Below are positions 1 through 5,611 of a DNA stretch of 9,557 bases, piece after piece (the first letter of the stretch is position 1; the number at the start of each line of letters is the position of its first letter). The position numbers and the translations under genes are program-made. This stretch comes from DRVP01 sp964604045 (GTDB taxonomy: Archaea; Thermoproteota; Bathyarchaeia; Bathyarchaeales; Bathycorpusculaceae). The stretch spans positions 1 to 9,557 of the forward strand of contig CAZRXM010000040.1 of assembly GCA_964604045.1 (NCBI GenBank). Direction: 5' to 3'. The notes below the pieces were generated by a model. It saw nothing but the letters and a program-made list of their open reading frames with translations, did no database searches and was not told where the DNA came from.

Positions 1-329
1 CTGAGTTACATGTTGACCCGTTGGCAGTTAAAGCTAAAGCTGTTATCGACTGCACCGGCCATGACGCAGAGGTTTTGGCAGTAGCCTCTAGAAAAATTCC
101 GGAGCTTGGAATAACTGTGCAAGGCGAAAAGTCAATGTGGTCTTCCCGCGCTGAGGAGTTAACAGTCAAAAACACTAGGGAGGTTTGCCCGGGACTTTTT
201 GCCGCTGGCATGGCTGTAGCGGCCATTGACCGAACACCAAGGATGGGGCCTATTTTTGGCGGCATGTTGCTTAGCGGTGAAAAAGTCGCAAAGTTGGTTA
301 TACAGAAGCTTAAGGGCAAAAAGGCCTAA
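1..329 (+). CDS. thi4: Thi4-family thiazole synthase, C-terminal part (5' end outside window)
   Basis: This is the C-terminal portion of an archaeal Thi4, which makes the thiazole moiety of thiamine from NAD and glycine. The reading frame is open from base 3, so the gene starts upstream of the window; the TTG at 21 is internal. Visible signatures are HVDPL (from base 9), a TGHDAEV segment, GMAVAA, and the family hallmark PRMGPIFGGMLLSG near the end. The His of HVDPL (codon 9-11) sits where yeast Thi4 has its sacrificial cysteine. From knowledge of methanococcal enzymes, His there marks the catalytic, sulfide-using form rather than the single-turnover suicide form. The GMAVAAIDRTPRMG stretch has small substitutions but no break. 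It converges with fdhD, with 30 nt between the stop codons. Archaeal databases sometimes label this family ribulose-1,5-bisphosphate synthetase; thiazole synthase is the better name. Confidence 0.93.
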   Translation, partial: ELHVDPLAVKAKAVIDCTGHDAEVLAVASRKIPELGITVQGEKSMWSSRAEELTVKNTREVCPGLFAAGMAVAAIDRTPRMGPIFGGMLLSGEKVAKLVIQKLKGKKA

Positions 330-359
330 ACCCATTTGTTGTTGAACTGAACTGGGACG

Positions 360-1133
360 TTAGAAGATAATCCTTTCTGGCGCGTTGTAAACCTTCATGT
401 TGCCTTCACGGACAAACCCCACAAGGGTCAAGTTAGCCTTTCTAGCAATTTCGATGCCGGAGTCTAAGGCTGCAGCAATTGAAGCAACTATGGGTATGCC
501 AACCCTTACGGCTTTAAGCACTATGTCGCCGGACAGCCTGCCGCTTAAAACAAGGAAACAGTTGCTGAAGAGCGCGTTTTTTAGAGCGGCTTTTCCAAAG
601 GCTTTGTCCACGGCGTTGTGGCGTCCAATATCTTCAGCGAAGGCTAAAAGCTCCCCGTTAACCGTGTAAATGGCAGCTGCATGCACTCCTCCAGTCTTTC
701 TGAAGGTTTCAGCCATGACGTTTAGGCTTGCCACACTTCTCTGAAGGATTTCAGCTTTAACCTTAGCCGCCGACTTGATTGGCTTGGTTCCCTTCAAAAA
801 CTTGGATAAGTGGAGACCTCCACAAGTTGACGGTATTATGCGGTGTATACGTTTCAAAAGTCTTAATCGTTTATCAATGTCCACGGTAGGTTTTAGATTG
901 ACATAGCATAAACTTTCCTCCCTGAAGGATATTTCATGGATTTCGTCAACAGCCCTAACAATCCCCTCGGAGAGGAGGTGGCCAACAACAAGCTCATTAA
1001 GGTCTACGGGCGTGCAGAGTATGGTCGCATAGGGCGATCTGCCGATAAAAATGTGGATAGGCTTCTCCACAGCCACAAAATCCTCAACCTTCTGAACCAC
1101 CCTAGCAGCCGTGTCAATTTTAACAGCTTCCAC
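360..1133 (-). CDS. fdhD: FdhD, sulfurtransferase for Mo/W-bis-MGD enzymes
   Basis: FdhD moves sulfur from a cysteine desulfurase to the Mo or W bis-molybdopterin guanine dinucleotide cofactor of formate dehydrogenase-like enzymes. The likely client here is FwdB, encoded in the same window. The 257-residue length is normal for the family. Visible motifs are STCGGLH (102-108) in the sulfur-loop position, EDIGRHNAVDK (167-177), SGRLSGD (197-203), GIPIVAS (212-218) and LTLVGFVR (235-242). Only one cysteine, Cys104, is present where E. coli has CxxC; the second position is Leu107. The start is GTG at 1133. A GGGGGAG sequence lies 15 nt upstream, just after the stop of the preceding ligase gene, and no better in-frame start exists. 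The ligase gene ends 22 nt upstream on the same strand, so the two are probably cotranscribed. Family assignment is secure; the client enzyme is inferred from context. Confidence 0.93.
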   Translation of the reverse strand: MEAVKIDTAARVVQKVEDFVAVEKPIHIFIGRSPYATILCTPVDLNELVVGHLLSEGIVRAVDEIHEISFREESLCYVNLKPTVDIDKRLRLLKRIHRIIPSTCGGLHLSKFLKGTKPIKSAAKVKAEILQRSVASLNVMAETFRKTGGVHAAAIYTVNGELLAFAEDIGRHNAVDKAFGKAALKNALFSNCFLVLSGRLSGDIVLKAVRVGIPIVASIAAALDSGIEIARKANLTLVGFVREGNMKVYNAPERIIF

Positions 1134-1148
1134 GCTGATTAAAGTTGG

Positions 1149-1155
1149 CTCCCCC
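1149..1155 (-). promoter_or_regulatory. Putative Shine-Dalgarno sequence for fdhD
   Basis: GGGGGAG on the minus strand immediately follows the TAG stop of the ligase gene and lies 15 nt before the GTG start of fdhD. The spacing is longer than usual, so this is a plausible but not strong site. It supports translation of fdhD from a shared message with the upstream gene. Confidence 0.35.
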
Positions 1156-2034
1156 CTACTTTTTCAACTCTGAAAGCATGAAGCTGACGATTTCATCCGC
1201 AATGTTAATGCGAGTTACAGACTGCAAGCCTCGCCAACCCGGCTGGCTATTAACTTCAACAACTACGGGGCCTTTGGGTCCCTCCAGTATGTCTACACCC
1301 GCAATCTTACATTTTATGAGCTGGGCGGATTTTACAGCCAATTCCTCAAGCTCATAGCCAAGCTTCAACGGTTCCGGACGAGCCCCCTGGCTGTAGTTGG
1401 TTTTCCAGCTGTTGGCGACGCGGCGCATAGCCGCCACAACCCGGTCGCCCACGACAAAGGCCCGAATGTCTGAACATCCATGAGGCACGAATTCTTGGAG
1501 GTAAATTACGCCGTGAAAAAATGCTATGGCTCTAAAAACCGTGTAAGCCACTTCGGGATCGTTCACACGGGTCGAACCAACACCCCGGGAGCCAAAAATT
1601 GGTTTGACAACAACGTCTCCGCCAAGCTCATGAAAAGCCTTCAAGGCTTCATCCACATCCTCCGTCACAGCCGTCCGCGGCACAGGTAATCCAGCGTCCT
1701 CTAAAATCGCCAGCAGATCATACTTGTCAACGCAGTGTTCAATGGCCTCAGGCGGGTTAACCACATATAAGCCTAAACGTTCAAGCCTGTAAAGCACGTC
1801 CATGCGGTAGACGATCTCCTCCAAAGAACCCCGCCCAATGGGCCGTATAATCAAGGCGTCTAAGTTTTCGAGGACGTCGATATCCCGCACTTTCAAATAG
1901 GGCTTATAGCCTACACGGGCAACAAGCCAAGGGAAACTAAAACACACGTAGGGGATGCCCCGTCTTTCAAGGGCCATGCGAAGCTGGGCTGAACTATAAG
2001 CGTTTGGGTTGCGTGTGACTATTCCGAACTTCAA
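1156..2034 (-). CDS. mptN: RimK-type ATP-grasp ligase, probably MptN-like (H4MPT:L-glutamate ligase)
   Basis: This is an ATP-grasp ligase of the RimK/MptN/CofF group, which adds glutamate to a cofactor or peptide carboxylate. Its 292 residues match the family. Visible elements are an N-terminal pre-ATP-grasp domain (about 1-90), NPP (93-95), KYD (104-106), the glycine-rich ATP loop KPIFGSRGVG (144-153), YLQEF (178-182), DIRAFVVGD (189-197), SWKTN (209-213), SQGA (215-218), GVDIL (246-250) and the Mg-binding VEVNSQPGW (259-267). The IRAFVVGDRVVAAM and SQGA segments resemble the methanococcal tetrahydromethanopterin:alpha-L-glutamate ligase as I remember it. CofF (gamma-F420-2 ligase) and LysX-like enzymes are close alternatives. 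The start is TTG at 2034; an in-frame stop lies just upstream, and MKFGIVT is a typical family N-terminus. A role with the fwd-mch pathway (making tetrahydrosarcinapterin-like cofactor) is inferred from context. Confidence 0.82.
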   Translation of the reverse strand: MKFGIVTRNPNAYSSAQLRMALERRGIPYVCFSFPWLVARVGYKPYLKVRDIDVLENLDALIIRPIGRGSLEEIVYRMDVLYRLERLGLYVVNPPEAIEHCVDKYDLLAILEDAGLPVPRTAVTEDVDEALKAFHELGGDVVVKPIFGSRGVGSTRVNDPEVAYTVFRAIAFFHGVIYLQEFVPHGCSDIRAFVVGDRVVAAMRRVANSWKTNYSQGARPEPLKLGYELEELAVKSAQLIKCKIAGVDILEGPKGPVVVEVNSQPGWRGLQSVTRINIADEIVSFMLSELKK

Positions 2035-2119
2035 ATTTTAACCCGCCCATGCATGATGCTTAACGTGAAAAAGGGTGCTGGCTGAAAACTTAAAGTTTCC
2101 GTGCAAAGCCGCCAGCCAA
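2035..2119 (-). promoter_or_regulatory. Phosphatase-ligase gap: terminator-like T-tract and weak TATA-like box
   Basis: This 85-nt gap separates the phosphatase stop from the ligase start. On the minus strand it contains GCTGGC (2116-2111) and GCCAGC (2082-2077), which can pair as a 6-bp stem with a large loop of about 28 nt. CCCTTTTT follows at 2075-2068. Archaeal termination depends mainly on such T-runs, so this could end the phosphatase transcript. CTTTAAG near 2090-2096 is a weak TATA-like candidate for a separate ligase promoter. Neither element is strong, and read-through into the ligase gene is equally possible. Confidence 0.35.
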
Positions 2120-3064
2120 CTAGAATTTGTGGATATAGGTGACCAATTCTTGGGCGCCTTTAGGTTTTTCCGAAAGCCTCACCACCAAGTATGCGCCTTT
2201 ATCATTAAAGTACGGTGGCCCCTTCCTCGAAAAAAGCGTTAAAATTTTCCCGTTGTGGTCCATTTTGTAGCCTTCAACGCACGGCTCATGACCCCGAATG
2301 ATAACCTTTACGTTGAACCTTTGCAGAGCAGCATCCGTTATTTTTTGTCCGAAGAGTTTTCCAGCCCCACGCGGAGACACACATGTTTCGCTTATGAAGT
2401 CTGTTGGATCACTCCACAACAAATCTTCCAGCAGGCTTTCCTCCGGGTGTCTCTCATGGGCATAGGCCAAATCCTCCAAGGTTTTAGCTTCTGGCGGTGG
2501 TCCTCCATGTACCATGAGATAGCGGTCTTCAACGATGACGGTGTTGTATAGGCTGTTGAAAAGCTTTCGGATTAAGGTGTAGGCTTCTCCCCAGCCTTCG
2601 CCGAAACGTGTCTCAAACTGCCAGGGCAGATCGTGGGGAGAAACAGGCATGTCCTCTGGACCCTCATGGTTCCCCCGAAGCAGAACCACCTGTCCGGGAA
2701 ACTGAAGTTTAAGCTTTAAAACTGTGTAGAAAACTTCGGCCGAAAAGGGTCCCCTATCTCCATAGTCGCCTAGGAAAATGGCAACTGCATTAGGGTTTTG
2801 GCTCATTTTCTGGACAAAAGCGCTTTCATTTAAGATTTCAACAAGGCTTTCGAGGTCTCCGTGCAAGTCTCCAACAACTAAAGCCTCGCCGACGGGCTGA
2901 ACTTTTACAAGCCGCCCAAAAACCTCAAGGTTTCCAATTCTCCCGCTTTCACTCCGAAGAAGCTTAATGGCTTCATCTATAAGCGTGCAGAACTCCCCGC
3001 ATGAAGCTTCTAAGGCTTCTTTAACTATTTGCTTAACCTGCAAACCCTTCGCCTCAAACAACAA
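2120..3064 (-). CDS. PPP-family serine/threonine protein phosphatase (PP1/PP2A-like)
   Basis: This is a metal-dependent protein phosphatase of the PPP superfamily, predicted cytosolic, that removes phosphate from Ser/Thr. All signature motifs are visible in order: GDLHG (65-69), GDYGDRG (99-105), LRGNHE (129-134), HGG (186-188), WSDP (217-220), RGHEP (257-261) and a C-terminal SRKGPPYFNDKGA segment (279-291) equivalent to the PP1/PP2A hairpin. The metal ligands Asp, His, Asp, Asn, His and His all appear present. GDYGDRG has Gly where eukaryotic enzymes usually have Val. The 314-residue length fits a stand-alone catalytic subunit. The start is uncertain: TTG at 3064 is the first candidate, a second TTG follows directly, and the frame stays open upstream to a stop at about 3128 with no ATG or GTG. 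Substrates are unknown, and nothing ties it to the one-carbon genes except location. Confidence 0.93.
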   Translation of the reverse strand: MLFEAKGLQVKQIVKEALEASCGEFCTLIDEAIKLLRSESGRIGNLEVFGRLVKVQPVGEALVVGDLHGDLESLVEILNESAFVQKMSQNPNAVAIFLGDYGDRGPFSAEVFYTVLKLKLQFPGQVVLLRGNHEGPEDMPVSPHDLPWQFETRFGEGWGEAYTLIRKLFNSLYNTVIVEDRYLMVHGGPPPEAKTLEDLAYAHERHPEESLLEDLLWSDPTDFISETCVSPRGAGKLFGQKITDAALQRFNVKVIIRGHEPCVEGYKMDHNGKILTLFSRKGPPYFNDKGAYLVVRLSEKPKGAQELVTYIHKF

Positions 3065-3192
3065 TCTCGTGAACTGTTTCCAAATGTTTTCCGAGGCGGC
3101 CCAAATAGTTTTTCGTGTTGGATTAATTTACTCATTTTTGGGTAGCTACTCTTAAATAATTAGCATTAAAAGAGGCTTGTGGAAGCGGTGGA
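3065..3192. promoter_or_regulatory. Divergent promoter region between phosphatase and ECF S-component genes
   Basis: This 128-nt region sits between two divergent genes. On the plus strand TTAAATAAT (3152-3160) resembles an archaeal TATA box. A transcript start about 25 nt later, near 3181, would leave a leader of only about 10 nt before the ATG at 3193. On the minus strand TAAATTAAT (3130-3122) is a candidate box for the phosphatase and would give a leader of roughly 35 nt to the TTG at 3064. With so short a plus-strand leader there is no room for a riboswitch in front of the transporter gene. No clear operator or repeat is visible. Confidence 0.5.
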
Positions 3193-3780
3193 ATGAACAG
3201 CCGGCAAATTGCCTTCACAGCCCTTATGAGTGCATTAGGCCTCCTTTCGTCAGCTTTATCGATAAATGTGGCTCCGATTTTCACTGCTGTGGGTCAAGGT
3301 GGAGCTGCCTTGGATCTCTCCCACGTTGCAACCTTTATCGCGGCCATTTTCGGCGGCCCCGTTTTGGGGGGTATTGTTGGGTTTTTAGGCGGCATTTACG
3401 CTGGCTACTATTTTGGTTATGTTATGGGTTCTCTGGGACTTCTTTCGCTTATAGGAGTGCCTTCTGGAAAAGCTTTAACGGGCTTGACGGCTGGTCTCCT
3501 TTACAGGGCGCTGCGGGTGAACAGCCGTTTGAGGTCTTCTTTGTTGACGGTTCCGGTGGTGCTTGTTTCCTATGTTCCAGAATGCCTCTTCACCGTCGCA
3601 TATTTTCGCCACATGGTTCCACTTTTCTACGGCTTTGCTATGGAGTTCATGATACCCATAGTGATTTTGAAGGCATGGGTGGAGATCTCCGTGATCAGCC
3701 TTCTCATGGGAGCCCTTAACGGAAACCACGGTTTCAGAGAGTTCGTCGAAAGATTTTTGGGGATGCGAAGGGCTTTATAG
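3193..3780 (+). CDS. ECF-type transporter S component, substrate unknown
   Basis: This is a small, very hydrophobic protein of 195 residues with about six predicted membrane segments (roughly 6-28, 42-64, 65-88, 93-105, 115-138 and 145-175). It matches the vitamin-binding S subunits of energy-coupling-factor transporters. The N-terminus with ALMSALG (residues 10-16) in the first helix is typical: S components carry a small-residue AxxxA-like patch there for docking the T subunit. The LSHVATFIAAIFGGPVLGG region (42-60) resembles other archaeal S proteins. No ATPase (EcfA) or T (EcfT) gene lies in the window, so it presumably shares a general ECF module encoded elsewhere. I cannot assign the substrate; thiamine, riboflavin, biotin or a metal would all be guesses. 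The start is ATG at 3193, with a TATA-like box about 35 nt upstream and only a weak GGTGG next to the ATG, consistent with a nearly leaderless message. Confidence 0.8.
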   Translation: MNSRQIAFTALMSALGLLSSALSINVAPIFTAVGQGGAALDLSHVATFIAAIFGGPVLGGIVGFLGGIYAGYYFGYVMGSLGLLSLIGVPSGKALTGLTAGLLYRALRVNSRLRSSLLTVPVVLVSYVPECLFTVAYFRHMVPLFYGFAMEFMIPIVILKAWVEISVISLLMGALNGNHGFREFVERFLGMRRAL

Positions 3781-3802
3781 GCTCTGTCAGGGACGGCAGA
3801 GC
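3781..3802. terminator. Hairpin between convergent genes, possible bidirectional terminator
   Basis: GCTCTGTC and GGCAGAGC can pair into an 8-bp stem (one G-T wobble when transcribed) with a 6-nt loop. It begins one base after the TAG stop of the S-component gene and ends on the first base of the reverse-strand TAG stop of mch. Its position exactly between two convergent stop codons suggests transcript ending or 3'-end protection in both directions. No strong T-run follows on either side, so it is not a textbook archaeal terminator. Confidence 0.45.
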
Positions 3803-4797
3803 TAAAATCCAAAGGATTCTTTCAAAGCTTCGACGTTTACTTCTCCAGCTTTAAACGTTTTTCCCGTCCTCAAATTGTTTACAACCACGACGGCGGGCGC
3901 GAAAATGTTTGGGTCTATTTTGTAAAAGTCGTATCCCGCCGCCTTAAAGATTTCAATGAAGGGTCTCCCATAGTCTTTTGATGCTTTGGACGGGGCCCTC
4001 TCCACTGTTCTTGCAAGCTCATCCTCGTTTTCACAATCCACCACATAGAAGGTTACTCCGCCGTACAGTATGGCGTCGTTGGTTCTAGCCATGGCCTTAA
4101 CAAACTTGGGGTGGATTGGCGGTATTGGGGCGCATCCCCAAGCGTAAAGAATCTTGTTTGGGTCAAACCCGAGCTTGTTAAGTTTATGAACACCCGTTTC
4201 AACAATTCGGCCCGCAACCTGGGTGGCGCCGGCAATGCTGGCAGTAGGTGTCAAAACGATGGCTAGGTTTTCTGCTTGCACCTTGCAGTCACGGACTAAA
4301 CGCTCAATAAGCGTCTCGGGAGGATATTTGTCCGTTTCAAGAACCACTACGGCTTTGTCGCATTCATCCCTGTAGCCTATATGTTCATAAACCTCCCTAG
4401 GCTTTTGGGCTAAGGCTCTAGCTGGCCCTGACCCTATAGCGAAGTAATCGCCTTCCTTAATGTTCCAGCCTGCAAACTGTGAGCCTAAGGTGGCTATGGC
4501 TGGGTGATCCGTGTAAACGAATATTGTGGGTAGTTCAAGTTCACCGTACCGCCCATAGTCTATTCGGGCTTCTCCACATCCACCCATGCAGATTTCTGTT
4601 ATGACTTTACCCGCTTGGAAACCTCCTTTAGCCTTTATGCCTGCATCCACCAGCAAGGAGCCGTTTTTCGCCCTTTCAACTTTAACGCCATAATAATCCG
4701 GGTTTCCGCAGAGCTTTTCCAGAAGATTCCATGCCAAGCGGTTTACGCTTAAACTTGTTTTCAAGGCAAATACCCCACAGTTAGAGGAATTTTTCAT
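3802..4797 (-). CDS. mch: Methenyl-tetrahydromethanopterin cyclohydrolase
   Basis: Mch reversibly converts N5-formyl-H4MPT to N5,N10-methenyl-H4MPT in the cytoplasm, two steps after formylmethanofuran dehydrogenase. Strong family blocks are visible: SVNRLAWNLLE (17-27), DAGIKAKGGFQAGK (51-64), YTDHPAIATL (95-104), AIGSGPARALA (120-130), LTPTASIAG (182-190), AGRIVETGVHKL (195-206), SKASKDYGRPF (270-280), AAGYDFYKIDP (286-296) and the closing VNVEALKESFG. The reading from ATG 4797 gives 331 residues and overlaps the end of fwdC by 17 nt. Homologues normally begin close to the SVNR block, so TTG at 4764 (320 residues), preceded by GTGGGGT, may be the true start. It is the last gene of the fwdDBAC-mch run, and the order implies one transcript. 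Function is secure; only the start is uncertain. Confidence 0.95.
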   Translation of the reverse strand: MKNSSNCGVFALKTSLSVNRLAWNLLEKLCGNPDYYGVKVERAKNGSLLVDAGIKAKGGFQAGKVITEICMGGCGEARIDYGRYGELELPTIFVYTDHPAIATLGSQFAGWNIKEGDYFAIGSGPARALAQKPREVYEHIGYRDECDKAVVVLETDKYPPETLIERLVRDCKVQAENLAIVLTPTASIAGATQVAGRIVETGVHKLNKLGFDPNKILYAWGCAPIPPIHPKFVKAMARTNDAILYGGVTFYVVDCENEDELARTVERAPSKASKDYGRPFIEIFKAAGYDFYKIDPNIFAPAVVVVNNLRTGKTFKAGEVNVEALKESFGF

Positions 4798-5611
4798 AGT
4801 GACTCAGATGGGAGTTGGGTTCCTTTGCGACGAAAAGTCTTCCACGGCCATTTTCAACTAGGTCGCCGATGAAGAGGTAGAAGGGGGCCTCCACGACCTC
4901 GCCTTCCTCGATTTTAACTTTTTTCCTTAAGCTTTCGATGGTGAAGGTGGGGAGTATGGATTCCACTCGACCACCAACCACTATTGTGCCATCCACCATG
5001 CACGCACCAACCCTAGACTCGCAGTCCCTCTGCACGTAGACCGTGCCACCCTTCATTCGGAAGCCAACAAACTGGCCTGCACTGCCGTAAATCTTTATTG
5101 TGCCCTTTTTCATGTGGGCCCCGGCTTCTCGGCCGACGTTTCCATGTACAATTATTTTTCCGCCCTTCATGCCTTCGGTGCTACCTCTGTAGGGGGCGCC
5201 TAGATAGTCGCCAGCGTTGCCATGAATCTCTATGGTGCCGCCCTTCATCATGGAGCCTACCCAGCCAAGCGCGTTGCCGTAAACGGTTATTTTTCCACCC
5301 CGCATTTCTTCGCCTAAATGCATGCCCACATCGCCTTTCACGATGATTTCGCCGCTTTTCATGCCTGCGCCTATGCGCCTAACGCGGCTGACATCACCGC
5401 GAATCGTTATCACGGGAGCTTCTTGGCTGCCCCTGGTGGTTTCCACCTCCACCTTAAAGAGGTCGCTGAGCTTTTTCTGTTTGTTGCCCTCCCAAACCTC
5501 AAGTTCCCCGATTTCTTTGGAGGTTTTTCCAAGGAAAACGTCGGGGCTTATGCATTCAGCCATAACGGGAAGTTTAAACTCTTTTAGGGGGTAGAGGTTC
5601 ACCCTCATCAC
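4781..5611 (-). CDS. fwdC: Formylmethanofuran dehydrogenase subunit C
   Basis: FwdC is a structural subunit of the Fwd/Fmd complex, which reduces CO2 and attaches it to methanofuran (or runs in reverse). The body of the protein (about 72-214 of 276) is a right-handed beta-helix related to the C-terminal domain of glutamate synthase. It is built from roughly 19-20-residue repeats with a GxxMxxGxIxVxG pattern; good examples are MKSGEIIVKG, MRGGKITVYG, MKGGTIEIHG, MKGGKIIVHG and MKKGTIKIYG. The N-terminal 60 and C-terminal 60 residues flank this helix. The start is GTG 5611 or the next codon, ATG 5608. The latter overlaps the fwdA TGA by one base (TGATG), which indicates translational coupling. 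The mch frame begins inside its 3' end. The length matches the family. Confidence 0.95.
   Translation of the reverse strand: MMRVNLYPLKEFKLPVMAECISPDVFLGKTSKEIGELEVWEGNKQKKLSDLFKVEVETTRGSQEAPVITIRGDVSRVRRIGAGMKSGEIIVKGDVGMHLGEEMRGGKITVYGNALGWVGSMMKGGTIEIHGNAGDYLGAPYRGSTEGMKGGKIIVHGNVGREAGAHMKKGTIKIYGSAGQFVGFRMKGGTVYVQRDCESRVGACMVDGTIVVGGRVESILPTFTIESLRKKVKIEEGEVVEAPFYLFIGDLVENGRGRLFVAKEPNSHLSHYEKFL

Noticed and set aside
3065..3192. Riboswitch in front of the ECF S-component gene
   Set aside because: The likely transcript start lies only about 10 nt before the ATG and no conserved riboswitch motif was seen.
3177..3719. 180-residue open frame on the plus strand overlapping the S-component gene
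   Set aside because: It is rich in Trp, Cys and Arg with no recognisable domain. The overlapping frame encodes a clear membrane protein, so this is a shadow.
3802..4797. Formylmethanofuran:H4MPT formyltransferase (Ftr) at the end of the fwd operon
   Set aside because: Ftr would be expected by pathway order, but the sequence blocks (TDHPAIATL, GSGPARALA, SKASKDYGRPF) are those of the cyclohydrolase Mch.
4970..5398. Tandem DNA repeat array
   Set aside because: The periodicity comes from the 19-20-residue beta-helix repeats of FwdC; the DNA units are too diverged to be a recent DNA repeat or CRISPR-like array.
5098..5594. Open frames antisense to fwdC
   Set aside because: They mirror the repetitive FwdC coding sequence and have no protein-like composition or family match that I recognise.
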